Shown here: positions 33,031 to 42,746 of the stretch, piece after piece
Numbering within the stretch: position 1 is the first letter of the stretch
Layout of the letters: the number at the start of each line of letters is the position of its first letter
Assembly: GCF_014323725.1 (NCBI RefSeq)
Contig: NZ_JABVED010000001.1
Coordinates: forward strand, 416,505 to 480,504
Direction of reading: 5' to 3'
Length of the DNA stretch: 64,000 nucleotides
Source: Actinokineospora xionganensis
Lineage (GTDB): Bacteria; Actinomycetota; Actinomycetes; Mycobacteriales; Pseudonocardiaceae
Made by a program: the position numbers and the translations under genes
Notes under the pieces: generated by a model
Databases searched by the model: none
What the model saw: only the letters and a program-made list of their open reading frames with translations
Told to the model about the DNA's origin: nothing

Positions 33031-35262
33031 ATGAATTCCTCCGTCTCCGTCCAGCCGCGGCCGCGGCCAGGGCAGACGCCATCCCGTGACCGGTGGTCCG
33101 CCCTGGCGGCCTTCACCGTCCGGCGCCGGTGGTGGGTGCTGATCGGCGCGATGATCTTCGTTGTGCTCTCGGGCCTGGCCGGTGGGGCCGTGACAGACCG
33201 GCTGTCCGCGGGCGGGTACACGCCGGCCTCGGCGGATTCCACCCAGGCGGAGCGCCTCCTCGCGGAGAATTTCGCCGCCGGAGCGCCGGACCTGGTGTTG
33301 GTCGCCAAGGCCGCGGGCTCGGTGGACGCGCCCGGAGCCGTCCAGTCGGGGCGAGACCTGTCGGACCGGCTCACCCGGACGGCGGGCGTGACCTCGGTGG
33401 CCTCGTACTGGACGACCGGGTCGCCGACCCTGCGGTCCGAGGACGGCACGACCGCGTTGATCGCCGTGGTCCTCGACGGTGACGAGGGCGACGCCACGAA
33501 ACTCACCAAGACCTTGGCGCCCGGCGTCACGGGCGCACAAGGTGAGCTGACTGTGCTGGCCACCGGCCGCGCGATGGTGAACATCGAGGACGAGCGGCTG
33601 GCGACCGAGGACCTCAAGCAGGCCGAGATTGTCGCCGGACCGATCACCGCGCTGATCCTGCTGATCACCTTCGGCTCGCTTGTCGCGGTCGGTCTGCCCT
33701 TGGCCCTTGGGATCCTCGGCGTGCTCGGCACTTTCGCCTGTCTCGTCGGGCTGAGCAGCGTGATGGACGTGTCCGTGTTCGCGCTGAACCTGACCACCGC
33801 CCTCGGCTTCGGTCTCGCGGTCGACTTCAGCCTGTTCATGGTCACCAGATTCCGGGAGGAACTGGGCCATGGTGCGGAAGTCGAGGACGCGATAGCCACC
33901 ACTTTGCGCACCGTGGGCCGGACCGTCGTGTTCTCCGCGGTCACCGTGCTGCTGTCGCTGTCCGCCCTGCTGGTCTTCCCGATCGACTTCCTGCGCTCAC
34001 TGGCGTTCACGGTCATGGCCGTCGTGGTGTTCGCCGCGCTCGCGGCCATCCTGGTCATGCCCGCGCTCCTCGCCGTGCTCGGTGACCGTGTCAACAAGGC
34101 GGACCCCTTCGCCCGGTTGCGCCGCCGGAGCAAGCGCACCGTGGAAAACGGGCTCTGGCACCGGATCGCGATGACCGTCATGCGCCGACCGGTCGCGGTC
34201 AGCCTCGTCACCGTGATCTTCCTCGCGGTGCTGGCGATCCCTTTCTTCCACGTCAAGTTCGGCCTTTTCGACGAGCGCATCCTGCCCGCGTCCTCCGAGC
34301 CGCATGCCGCCGCCGCACAGATCCGCGATGGCTTCGAGCCGGGCGAGATCAGTCCGATGACGGTGGTGCTGCCCGATGCGCGCGGACAGGCAGTCGCCGA
34401 CTACGCGAGCCAGATCTCCCGGATCGACCACGTCGTCCGGGTCGACGCCCCATCCGGCAGCTACGTGGACGGGTCGAACGTCACGCCACCGGGGCCCGCG
34501 TCCGCGGCACTGGCCAACGAATCCGGCTCGTGGCTGACCGTCATCTCGGACCTCGATCCGAACGATGACGACTCCACCCGGCTCGTCGCCGCGGTCCGCG
34601 AGATCCCCGCGCCGGTCCAGGCTTATGTCGGTGGTCCGTCAGCCGCGCTGGTCGACACCAAGGACGCGCTGGTGTCCGCACTTCCGCTGGCTATCGCCAT
34701 CATCGTGGTGAGCGTGCTCGTGCTGCTGTTCCTCTTCACCGGAAGTGTGCTCATCCCGCTGAAAGCCTTGGTGCTGAACATGCTCAGCCTCAGCGCCACC
34801 TTCGGCGCGCTGGTCTACATCTTCCAGGACGGGCATCTGAGGTGGCTCGTCGGCGACTTCACCGTCACCGGCTACGTGGACATGACCGCGACGCTGCTGC
34901 TGTTCTGTCTGGCGTTCGGCCTGTCCATGGACTACGAGATATTCCTGCTTTCCCGGATCAAGGAGGAATACGACCGCACCGGTGACAACACCAAGGCGGT
35001 GGCGCTCGGCCTGCAGCACACCGGCAGGCTCTTCACTGCCGCGGCACTCATCTTCGCCAGTGTGATGGGCGCGCTTGTCACCTCCGGAGTGTCGCTGGTG
35101 AAGCTCGCGGGGCTGGGAATGGCGCTGGCGGTGCTGGTGGACGCGACGCTGATCCGCGGCTTGCTTGTGCCCGCGTTCATGCGACTGCTCGGCTCCGCCA
35201 ACTGGTGGGCTCCGGAACCGCTTCGCAAGCTCCACCAACGGATCGGGGTCCGCGAGGGCTGA
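33031..35262 (+). CDS. MMPL/RND-family exporter
   Basis: A 743-residue membrane protein with about 11-12 transmembrane segments in two repeats. The MMPL signature acidic helices are GFGLAVDFSLFMVTRFREE (first half) and FGLSMDYEIFLLSRIKEEY (second half), the proton-relay regions of the ActII-3/MmpL group. Large extracytoplasmic loops follow the first helix of each half. Such proteins export lipids or antibiotics. It lies inside the biosynthetic cluster next to its own TetR repressor and is a probable self-resistance or product-export pump. The ATG at 33031 is preceded by GTGGGG. Confidence 0.9.
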   Translation: MNSSVSVQPRPRPGQTPSRDRWSALAAFTVRRRWWVLIGAMIFVVLSGLAGGAVTDRLSAGGYTPASADSTQAERLLAENFAAGAPDLVLVAKAAGSVDAPGAVQSGRDLSDRLTRTAGVTSVASYWTTGSPTLRSEDGTTALIAVVLDGDEGDATKLTKTLAPGVTGAQGELTVLATGRAMVNIEDERLATEDLKQAEIVAGPITALILLITFGSLVAVGLPLALGILGVLGTFACLVGLSSVMDVSVFALNLTTALGFGLAVDFSLFMVTRFREELGHGAEVEDAIATTLRTVGRTVVFSAVTVLLSLSALLVFPIDFLRSLAFTVMAVVVFAALAAILVMPALLAVLGDRVNKADPFARLRRRSKRTVENGLWHRIAMTVMRRPVAVSLVTVIFLAVLAIPFFHVKFGLFDERILPASSEPHAAAAQIRDGFEPGEISPMTVVLPDARGQAVADYASQISRIDHVVRVDAPSGSYVDGSNVTPPGPASAALANESGSWLTVISDLDPNDDDSTRLVAAVREIPAPVQAYVGGPSAALVDTKDALVSALPLAIAIIVVSVLVLLFLFTGSVLIPLKALVLNMLSLSATFGALVYIFQDGHLRWLVGDFTVTGYVDMTATLLLFCLAFGLSMDYEIFLLSRIKEEYDRTGDNTKAVALGLQHTGRLFTAAALIFASVMGALVTSGVSLVKLAGLGMALAVLVDATLIRGLLVPAFMRLLGSANWWAPEPLRKLHQRIGVREG

Positions 35263-35305
35263 GTCTCGATCGGACTGATTCTCGATCCGACTGTGTCGCA
35301 CTGGT

Positions 35306-35338
35306 ACTGAGGGTGCACGGGATCCGTGCACCCTCAGT
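35306..35338. terminator. Perfect hairpin between convergent MMPL and BlaI genes
   Basis: Fifteen-base arms (ACTGAGGGTGCACGG and its complement) around a three-base loop; the right arm covers the stop codon of the BlaI gene on the opposite strand. It probably acts as a bidirectional terminator. Confidence 0.8.
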
Positions 35339-35702
35339 GCTTTGCCCTTTTCGCCTTGCGTAGGGCCTTGCGCAGCGCGTCGACGTCGTCACTGGAGATG
35401 CGGTCCACGAAGCGGAGGAACACCGCATCCGTGTCGTCGCCGCCTGCCAGTGCGGTCGCCATCAGCGCGGCCGAGTGCTCGGCTCGCGACATGGTCGCCT
35501 GGTATCGAAACGCCCGGCCGTCCCGCTCACGCGTGACCAAATCCTTGCGGCACAAGTTTTCCACGACGGTCTGCACGGTGTTGTATGCCGACCGGCGGTT
35601 CGTGGCGAGCTGTTCGCGCAACTCACGCACGGACAGCGGACTCGTTGCCGCCCAGAGGCAGTTCATGATCGCGGCTTCGAGTTCGCCGCCGATGTCGCGC
35701 AT
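35334..35702 (-). CDS. BlaI/MecI/CopY-family repressor
   Basis: A 122-residue winged-helix repressor: IGGELEAAIMNCLWAATSPLSVRELREQL and YNTVQTVVENLCRKDLVTRERDGRAFRY match the DNA-binding domain of the family. No M56 protease gene lies next to it. It is one of four members in the window and one of three inside or at the edge of the cluster. Target promoters probably carry the CTAC/GTAG repeats found at 18528 and 50403; no such repeat was found directly upstream of this gene. Confidence 0.87.
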   Translation of the reverse strand: MRDIGGELEAAIMNCLWAATSPLSVRELREQLATNRRSAYNTVQTVVENLCRKDLVTRERDGRAFRYQATMSRAEHSAALMATALAGGDDTDAVFLRFVDRISSDDVDALRKALRKAKRAKH

Positions 35703-35734
35703 GGGGCTTCCCTTCCTGGGCAGGCCACCCGACC

Positions 35735-36352
35735 CTACACAGGCGGCGCCAGCGCCTGCAGCAGTGTGGCTTCCAGCAGTCCCGTGACATCTCCGGCGGA
35801 CTGGCGGCCGTTGTTGACGTCCTCCGCGGCCGCGTGCAGCAGCGTGTAGACGGTCGTCACGAGCCAGTCGACCGGAAGGTCGGTGCGGAACGTACCTTCC
35901 CGCCGCCCACGGTCGATCAGCGCGGCCACCATCGCCATCGCGGGATCGTGCTGTTCACGCATCTTGGTGCTGCCCAGCTCGCGCTGGGCCGAGTCGAACA
36001 GTCTGCGGTACCGGTCGAGCACCGACCAGGAGGACCGCAGCAACCGCCGCAGCGCCTCGTCCGCGGGCCCCGAGTCCGGATCGGCCGCCGCCAGCACGCA
36101 ACGGGCGTCGTCCAGCGCGCGTTCCAGGGCCGCCTCGATGAGCCGCTCGCGAGAAGGGAAGTGGCCGTAGAGGGTCACCCGGCCGACGCCCGCCTCGCGA
36201 GCGATGTCGGTCATGCTCACCTGCGTCTGCTCGGCGAAGCAGCGCACGGCCGCGTCCATGATCGCGGTGATGTTGCGCGCGGCGTCGGCCCGAAGAGGCC
36301 GGGTTTGCGGCCCATCCGGCCGCTCGGGCCCCTTTGTGCTCTCCACGGCCAC
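35735..36352 (-). CDS. TetR-family regulator (paralogue of the one at 55219)
   Basis: A 205-residue protein with the TetR helix-turn-helix VSMTDIAREAGVGRVTLYGHF near residues 45-65. Its C-terminal half (LRSSWSVLDRYRRL, EGTFRTDLPVDWLVTTVY) closely parallels that of the TetR at 55219-55806, so the two are likely paralogues sensing related ligands. It is divergent from the 6-MSAS-type PKS gene at 36455 and separated by about 100 bases; control of that PKS is the simplest idea. Confidence 0.87.
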   Translation of the reverse strand: MAVESTKGPERPDGPQTRPLRADAARNITAIMDAAVRCFAEQTQVSMTDIAREAGVGRVTLYGHFPSRERLIEAALERALDDARCVLAAADPDSGPADEALRRLLRSSWSVLDRYRRLFDSAQRELGSTKMREQHDPAMAMVAALIDRGRREGTFRTDLPVDWLVTTVYTLLHAAAEDVNNGRQSAGDVTGLLEATLLQALAPPV

Positions 36353-36454
36353 CGACCTTACCCGCCGTCTACCAGCGGAGTTGAGCGGTCACTGATCGAC
36401 TCTTCCGCGGTCGCGCCCAGCATTGAAGGCGATAAGTGACGAAAGGGGAGCGAC

Positions 36455-39400
36455 ATGTCGTCAGAGTCACCGGCGGTGACAGCCGAGCCGATCGCGATCG
36501 TGGGAATGGGGTGCAGGCTGCCGGGCGGGATCAACTCGCCGTCGGAGCTGTGGGACATGCTCAGCTCGGGGCGCGACGCCACGAGCCGGATCCCCGCCGA
36601 TCGGTGGGCCGCCTACGACCAACCAGGCTCGGCCGCCGCGCTGGCCATGCGCGACACGACCCGATCGGGCGCGTTCCTCGACGAACCGGCGGCGTTCGAC
36701 GCCGCCTTCTTCGGCGTGACACCGCGCGAGGCCGAGATCATGGACCCGCAGCAGCGGCTGGTCCTTGAGGCGACGTGGGAGGCCTTGGAGCACGCGGGCA
36801 TCCCGCCGCACGCCTTGGCCGGCAGCGACACAGGTGTCTTCGTGGGTGTCGGGTCCGACGACTACGGCAGGCAGATGCTGGAGGACCTACCGAGGATCGA
36901 GGCCTGGACCGGCATCGGTGCGGCTTTCTGCGCGGTGGCCAACCGCGTGTCCTACCTGCTCGACCTGCGCGGGCCGAGCCTCGCGGTGGACACCGCCTGT
37001 TCGTCGTCGCTGGTCGCCATGCACCTGGCGTGCCAGAGCCTGCGGGTCGGCGAGACCTCTGTGGGTATCGCCGCGGGCGTCAACCTGATCGCGGGCCCGG
37101 GACTCACCATGGTGCTCGACCTCGCGGGCGCGACGTCGCCTGATGGCCGGTCGAAGCCGTTCGACAGCAGCGCGAACGGATACGGTCGCGGCGAGGGCGC
37201 GGGCGTGGTAGTCCTCAAGCGACTCAGCGACGCCCTGCGCGACGGCGACCGCGTCGTCGCGGTGATCCGCGGCAGCGCGGTCCGCCAGGACGGCCGCACC
37301 AAGGGCATGATGGCCCCCAACGGTGAGGCACAGGCGCACGTGGCCCGCGAGGCGCTGCGCGCCGCCGGGCTCGCGGCGCACGAGGTCGACTACGTCGAGG
37401 CCCACGGCACCGGGACCAGGGCCGGTGACCCGGTGGAGGCAGGCGCGCTGAGCGCGGTGTACGGCGCCGGCAGGCCGCCCGAGAGCCCGTGCCTGATCGG
37501 CTCGGTCAAGGGCAACATCGGCCACCTTGAGGCGGGCGCCGCGGTCGCGGGCGTCATCAAGGCCGTGCTCGCCTTGGAGCACGCGCAGATCCCGCCGAAC
37601 GCGCTGTTCGAGAACCCGAACCCGAGTATTCCCTGGGACACCAACGGTCTGCGCGTCGTCGACCGCTTGACGCCGTGGCCGGCGCAGGATGGACCACGCC
37701 GGGCAGCCGTGTCGAGCTTCGGCTACGGCGGCACCGTCGGACACCTCGTGCTCGAACAGGCGCCCGCGGCCCGGGCTCAGCCCGCTGCCGAACCCGCTTC
37801 GGAGGCCGAGGTCTACGTGCTGTCGGGTGCGTCGGAAAGCGCGATCGCGCAGTACGCCGGTGGGTTGGCGGACTGGCTGAGCGCGCCCGACGCGGACGAG
37901 ATCTCGTTGGCGGATGTCCGCTACACGCTCGGCGTGCGGCGCAGCCACCTGCATTACCGCGCCGCGGTGGTCGCCGCCGACCGCGCGGCGCTCGTGTCCG
38001 GGCTGCGGAGCCTGGAGAGTGGCGATGAGAACGGCGCCGTGACCACGGGCGCGGTCACCCAGGGCAGTCACGCCCCGGTGTGGGTGTTCTCCGGCCACGG
38101 ATCGCAGTGGCTCGGCATGGGCAAGGAGCTGCTGGCCGAGCATCAGGGTTTCGCCGACACCATCGATCGGATCGACTCGATCTTCGTCGCGGAGATGGGC
38201 TTCTCGCCCCGCGCGGCCATCGAGACGTCGGACTATGCCACCGTGGAGCGGATCCAGCCGATGATCTTCGCGATCCAGGTGGCGCTGGCCGAGGTGTGGC
38301 GCGGCCTCGGATTGCGGCCCGCGGCCGTGATCGGCCACTCCGTCGGCGAGATCGCCGCGGCGGTGACCGCGGGCGTGCTGACGGTCGAAGATGGTGCCCG
38401 CCTCGTCTGCCGCCGCTCGCTGCTGCTGCGCGCCGTGGCGGGCAAGGGCGCGATGGCGATGCTCGGCCTGCCCTTCGCCGAGGTCGTGACCCGTCTCGCC
38501 GACCGCGCGGATGTGGTCGCCGCCATCGAATCCTCGTCCCTGTCCACTGTCGTCGCCGGCCCGCCCGCCGCGGTCGCGGACATGTGCGAGCAGTGGACCG
38601 CCGAAGGTCTCATGGTGCGCAAGGTCGACTCCGACGTGGCGTTCCACAGCCCGCAGATGGACGAGCTGCTCGCCGACCTCGCCGCGGCGGCGGCAGACCT
38701 GCCGGTCGCCGACCCCACGGTCCCGCTGTACACCACCGCGCTGACCGATCCCAGGTCCACCCAGCGCCGCGACGGGAAGTACTGGGCCGCGAACCTGCGC
38801 AACCCGGTCCGTCTGGGCACCGCCGTCTCCGCGGCGGCCGACGACGGCTACCGCGTGTTCCTGGAGGTCTCGCCGCACCCGGTCGTGGCGCACTCCGTGT
38901 CGGAGACCCTGTCCGAGTCGGGACTGTCCGACACGGTGGTCACCGGGACGCTGCGCCGCGGCAAGCCCGAGTACGACACGCTGCTGGCCAACCTCTCGCT
39001 GCTGCACTGCGCCGGCATCCCGGTTGACTTCGCCGCGGCCATCCCGACCCGGTCGGTTGTCACGCTGCCCCGGATCGCGTGGCAGCACAAGCAGTTCTGG
39101 TTCACCGGGTCCGTCGGTGGTGGCACCGAACGCGGTCATGTGGTGGAAGCGGAGAACCTGCTCGGCGCGCCGCTGAGCGTGGCAGGTGCGGCGAACCTGC
39201 AGGTCTGGCAGACCAAGTTGGAATACGACAACCGACCGTATCCCGGCACCCACGAGATCCACGGCACCGAGGTCCTGCCCGCGGCCATCCTGCTCACCAC
39301 GTTCTTCGAGGCGACCGAACGCGGCTCGCTGGCCGACGTGTCGCTCAAGGTCCCGGTCTCCCTGGCCGCGCCCCGCCATCTCCAGGTGATCCGCCAGGAC

Positions 39401-41671
39401 GACACCGTTCGACTGGCCTCCCGCCTGGCCGCGGATGAAGACACAGCCTGGCAGACCCACACCACAGCCGTGGCCGCCGCCGACACCGATCTCGAGGACC
39501 CGGCCTACGAGGTCGCACAGGCCTGGGCGCGGTGCCCCGACATGCTCGAACCCGGTGCCGTCCTCGACCGCCTGCACGCGGTCGGGGTCGCCGACAAGGG
39601 CTTCCCCTGGGTGGTGGATGAGCTGGCCCGCGGCGACCGTCGCGTCATCGCGAAGATCCGGTCACACCCTGATTCGGAGTCAGGTCCGGCGGGGTGGGCC
39701 TCGGTCATCGACGCTGTGCTGACCGTGGTCCCGCTGGCTCTGCCCGGCGACGAGGTGCTGCGCATGCCCGCGCACATCGGATCGGTCCGGTTCGCCGCCG
39801 AGCTCGAACCAGTGGTGACGATCGACGTCCGCCTCGTCGACACGCCCGCGGGCGACACCGTCGAGGTGGTGGTGGCCTGCGAGGACGGTCGTGTCGTCGG
39901 CCGGTTCGAGGGATTGCGCTTCAGCACCCTCGACGGTGACGCGGGCGCGCCGGTCAGCCCCTACCGGCTGGTGCACGTCCCGACTTGGTCCGCTGTGGAG
40001 ATTCCGGCGAAGAAGGTGCCGCTCGGCACCGTGGTCAGCGTGGGCGCGGGGCACCGAGCGGCCGCCTTCGCCGAACCCATGGAGAACGCCGGGGGTCGGT
40101 TCGTCAGCGTCGCCGGGACCGACGAGTTCGCGGCTCTCGCGGCCGACCTGGGACCCGGCGACCACGTGCTGGTCTTCGCGGGCGACGACCCGGTCCAGTC
40201 CGCGTGGTCGCTGGCCAGGGCCGCTCAGCTCATGGCGGAGTCGGGCACGCACCCGGCCCGCTTGTGGTCGGTCACCGAAGGCCAGAAGGAAGCGGTGGGC
40301 GCGCCAGGCCAGACGCCGGTGCTGGGACTGGGACGAATCATCGCGGGCGAACATCCCGAGCTGTGGGGAGGAATCCTCGACCTCGACCCCGCGCAACCGG
40401 ATACCGCTGCGGACGCGGTCGCCGATGTGCTCGGCCGACGGCTCGGCAGTGATGTCTACGCCCTGCGCGGCGGCGCCGTGGAGGCCATGCGGCTCACGCC
40501 GATGGACCTGGAGCCCACTCGGCCTGCGTTCGAGTGCCGCGCCGACGGGACCTACCTGATCACCGGCGGTCTCGGCGTGCTGGGCGTCGCGGTCGCGGAG
40601 TGGCTCGTCGGCAAGGGCGCGCGCCGTATCGTGCTGGTCGGCCGCTCCGGTGTGGCGCCGCGCTCGCAGTGGAACGATGTCGACGATCCCGCCGCCCTGT
40701 GCCGGATCGAGGCGGTTCGCAAGCTCGAGGGCATGGGCGCGACCGTCAAGACGATCGAGCTCGACATCACCGACCACGCCCAGGCGGCGTCGTTGCTGGA
40801 CCCGGACCGACTCGGCTTGCCGCCGATCCGCGGCGTCGTCCACGCGGCCGGAGTCCTGAACAACAAGATGGTGCGGAACCTGGACGAGGCGTCACTGCGT
40901 ACCGTCATGGCCCCCAAGGTCCAGGGCGCGCTCGTGTTGGACGAGCTGTTCCCGGTGGGCACCCTTGACTTCTTCGTCATGTTCTCCAGTGTCGGACAGC
41001 TGCTCGGACTCACCGGCCAGGCCAGCTACGCCTCGGCGAACGCGTACCTGGACGGACTGGTCCGGCGGCGCGCCGCGGCGGGCGAGACCGGGGCGCTGAG
41101 CCTCGCGTGGACTTCGTGGCGAGGCATGGGCATGGCGGTCAGCGACGTGGTCGACCAAGAGCTGCGAGATCGCGGCGTCGGGGACATCGCGCCGGTCGAG
41201 GCCTTCGGCGCCTGGGACTTCGCCGCACGTCGGGACTGCCCGTTCGTTCCGGTCCTGCGAATCACGGAACTGGACGCCGGATTCGAGCCGCTGCCGATCC
41301 TCGGCGAGCTGACTTTCGGACAGGCCGCCGCTGAGCAGACCGACCGCGACGAGACAGATCTCGCCGCGCTGGAGCCGGAGGAACTGCTGGCCCACCTGGT
41401 GACCCAGGTGTCCGCCGAGATCTGCGCGGAGATGAAGATCGACCAGGACGGCATCGACATTCGAAGGCCCCTCGGCGAGATCGGGCTCGATTCGGTGATG
41501 ACCCTGTCCATCCGGCGCAGGCTGGAGAAGCGGTTCCGGCTCGCGTTGCCCGCGACGCTGCTGTGGAACCACCCGACCGTGCTCGGCATCGCCGGATATC
41601 TGGCGAGTCAGCTGGTCCCTGTCGTGGAAGCGGAGTCTGTCGAACCCGAACTCGCCGCCGTGGCGGGCTGA
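36455..41671 (+). CDS. Iterative type I PKS, 6-methylsalicylic acid synthase type (KS-AT-TH/DH-KR-ACP)
   Basis: A 1738-residue protein, the usual length for 6-MSA synthases. The KS has [15 protein letters not shown] near residue 181, [12 protein letters not shown] and [10 protein letters not shown]. The AT has [11 protein letters not shown] near 628 and VAFHSPQMD. The thioester-hydrolase/DH region carries the family stretch [18 protein letters not shown] near 930. The KR has GGLGVLG near 1370 and the active Tyr in GQASYASAN. The ACP ends with [18 protein letters not shown]. The HGTEVLPA and GLDSVMT blocks are close to those of ChlB1-like and fungal 6-MSAS. The intact KR favours 6-MSA over orsellinic acid. 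A GGGGAG site precedes the ATG. It is followed closely by the KAS III-like gene. Confidence 0.94.
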   Translation: MSSESPAVTAEPIAIVGMGCRLPGGINSPSELWDMLSSGRDATSRIPADRWAAYDQPGSAAALAMRDTTRSGAFLDEPAAFDAAFFGVTPREAEIMDPQQRLVLEATWEALEHAGIPPHALAGSDTGVFVGVGSDDYGRQMLEDLPRIEAWTGIGAAFCAVANRVSYLLDLRGPSLAVDTACSSSLVAMHLACQSLRVGETSVGIAAGVNLIAGPGLTMVLDLAGATSPDGRSKPFDSSANGYGRGEGAGVVVLKRLSDALRDGDRVVAVIRGSAVRQDGRTKGMMAPNGEAQAHVAREALRAAGLAAHEVDYVEAHGTGTRAGDPVEAGALSAVYGAGRPPESPCLIGSVKGNIGHLEAGAAVAGVIKAVLALEHAQIPPNALFENPNPSIPWDTNGLRVVDRLTPWPAQDGPRRAAVSSFGYGGTVGHLVLEQAPAARAQPAAEPASEAEVYVLSGASESAIAQYAGGLADWLSAPDADEISLADVRYTLGVRRSHLHYRAAVVAADRAALVSGLRSLESGDENGAVTTGAVTQGSHAPVWVFSGHGSQWLGMGKELLAEHQGFADTIDRIDSIFVAEMGFSPRAAIETSDYATVERIQPMIFAIQVALAEVWRGLGLRPAAVIGHSVGEIAAAVTAGVLTVEDGARLVCRRSLLLRAVAGKGAMAMLGLPFAEVVTRLADRADVVAAIESSSLSTVVAGPPAAVADMCEQWTAEGLMVRKVDSDVAFHSPQMDELLADLAAAAADLPVADPTVPLYTTALTDPRSTQRRDGKYWAANLRNPVRLGTAVSAAADDGYRVFLEVSPHPVVAHSVSETLSESGLSDTVVTGTLRRGKPEYDTLLANLSLLHCAGIPVDFAAAIPTRSVVTLPRIAWQHKQFWFTGSVGGGTERGHVVEAENLLGAPLSVAGAANLQVWQTKLEYDNRPYPGTHEIHGTEVLPAAILLTTFFEATERGSLADVSLKVPVSLAAPRHLQVIRQDDTVRLASRLAADEDTAWQTHTTAVAAADTDLEDPAYEVAQAWARCPDMLEPGAVLDRLHAVGVADKGFPWVVDELARGDRRVIAKIRSHPDSESGPAGWASVIDAVLTVVPLALPGDEVLRMPAHIGSVRFAAELEPVVTIDVRLVDTPAGDTVEVVVACEDGRVVGRFEGLRFSTLDGDAGAPVSPYRLVHVPTWSAVEIPAKKVPLGTVVSVGAGHRAAAFAEPMENAGGRFVSVAGTDEFAALAADLGPGDHVLVFAGDDPVQSAWSLARAAQLMAESGTHPARLWSVTEGQKEAVGAPGQTPVLGLGRIIAGEHPELWGGILDLDPAQPDTAADAVADVLGRRLGSDVYALRGGAVEAMRLTPMDLEPTRPAFECRADGTYLITGGLGVLGVAVAEWLVGKGARRIVLVGRSGVAPRSQWNDVDDPAALCRIEAVRKLEGMGATVKTIELDITDHAQAASLLDPDRLGLPPIRGVVHAAGVLNNKMVRNLDEASLRTVMAPKVQGALVLDELFPVGTLDFFVMFSSVGQLLGLTGQASYASANAYLDGLVRRRAAAGETGALSLAWTSWRGMGMAVSDVVDQELRDRGVGDIAPVEAFGAWDFAARRDCPFVPVLRITELDAGFEPLPILGELTFGQAAAEQTDRDETDLAALEPEELLAHLVTQVSAEICAEMKIDQDGIDIRRPLGEIGLDSVMTLSIRRRLEKRFRLALPATLLWNHPTVLGIAGYLASQLVPVVEAESVEPELAAVAG

Positions 41672-41708
41672 CCTGTCGCGACCGACCGAATTCGAACGAG
41701 GACGAACC

Positions 41709-42746
41709 ATGGTTTACGAAGATCTCTACATCGCGGGCGCCGGGTCCTGGCTGCCCAAGACCGTCTCGGTCGAGGAGGCGGTGGCCGACGGCCGCTGTGA
41801 GCAGGCCGCGGCCCAGCGCACCCGAACCCGTCGGGTCGCCATCGCCGGGCCGGAGGACTCTCAACCGGACATGGCCGTGCACGCGGGCAAGCAGGCGCTG
41901 CTGCGGTCCGGGCACGACCCCGCCGACGTCAACCTCGTGCTGCACGCGGTGGCGAACTACAACGGCCTGGACGGCTGGAACGCCGCCTCGTACGTGCAGC
42001 ACCACACGGTGGGGCAGTCCGGTGTCTCCTACGAGATCCGACAGCTGTCCAACGGAGGTGTCGCCTCGATCCAGCTCGCCGCCGCCTACCTCGGGGGCAC
42101 CCCTGGCGGCGCGGCGCTGATCACCGCGAGCGACAAGTTCACCGAACCCGCCTGGAACCGGTGGCGGGCCAGCGCGGGACTGCTGTTCGCCGACGGCGCG
42201 TCGGCCGTGGTGCTGTCGCGGCGATCAGGCTTCGCCCGGGTGCGCTCGGCGCTGACCGTCTCCGACCCGGAGTTGGAGGGGTTGCAGCGTGGTGAGCAGC
42301 CTTTCCGCGACTACGCCGACCCGGCGCAGTACCCGGTCGAGCTCGAGGCCCGCACCCTCGAGTTCTCCGACGTGATGCCGCTGGACGAGAGCGGACCGCG
42401 CCGCGGTGCGGGGATGCGCACCGCGGCGCGGCAGGCATTGGCGGCAGCGGACCTCAAGATGTCGGACATCAACCGGTTCGTGGCGCCCAACTTCGGCTAT
42501 GAGCTGATGCGGCTGTCCTGCCTGGTGCCACTGGGCATCGAGTTGGAGCAGACGACCTGGGAGTGGGGCAGCCAGGTCGGGCACACCGGGGCCGCCGACC
42601 AGTTCGCGACGCTCGCTCATCTCGTCGAGACCCGCGAGGTCTCCACCGGCGACCACGTGATGCTCATCGGCGTGGGTGGTGGATTCAACTGGACGGCAGT
42701 CGTTCTGGAGATCCTGGATGTGCCCGACTGGTCCGTAGGTGCCTAG
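41709..42746 (+). CDS. KAS III-like acyltransferase with Ser at the nucleophile position
   Basis: A 345-residue thiolase-fold protein of the FabH/DpsC/ChlB3-CerJ group. Where FabH has its Cys, the sequence reads YEIRQLSNGGVASIQ, so Ser replaces Cys. The later motif GHTGAADQF keeps the His typical of acyl-transferring members (CerJ-like). The FabH HQAN His is replaced in VAPNFGYELM. In chlorothricin-type pathways such enzymes move 6-MSA from the iterative PKS, and in A33853 biosynthesis a KAS III-like protein (BomK) takes part in benzoxazole assembly. It lies 37 bases after the 6-MSAS gene, so transfer of that aryl unit is likely. It ends convergently, overlapping the SARP gene by 4 bases. Confidence 0.88.
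   Translation: MVYEDLYIAGAGSWLPKTVSVEEAVADGRCEQAAAQRTRTRRVAIAGPEDSQPDMAVHAGKQALLRSGHDPADVNLVLHAVANYNGLDGWNAASYVQHHTVGQSGVSYEIRQLSNGGVASIQLAAAYLGGTPGGAALITASDKFTEPAWNRWRASAGLLFADGASAVVLSRRSGFARVRSALTVSDPELEGLQRGEQPFRDYADPAQYPVELEARTLEFSDVMPLDESGPRRGAGMRTAARQALAAADLKMSDINRFVAPNFGYELMRLSCLVPLGIELEQTTWEWGSQVGHTGAADQFATLAHLVETREVSTGDHVMLIGVGGGFNWTAVVLEILDVPDWSVGA

Noticed and set aside
36887-39577. 896-residue open frame on the minus strand
   Set aside because: Antisense to the KS and AT of the 6-MSAS-type PKS and without recognisable motifs; a shadow frame.
36455-41671. Orsellinic acid synthase
   Set aside because: The KR has intact GGLGVLG and a catalytic Tyr, and length is 1738 residues; orsellinic synthases of this type lack the KR and are shorter.
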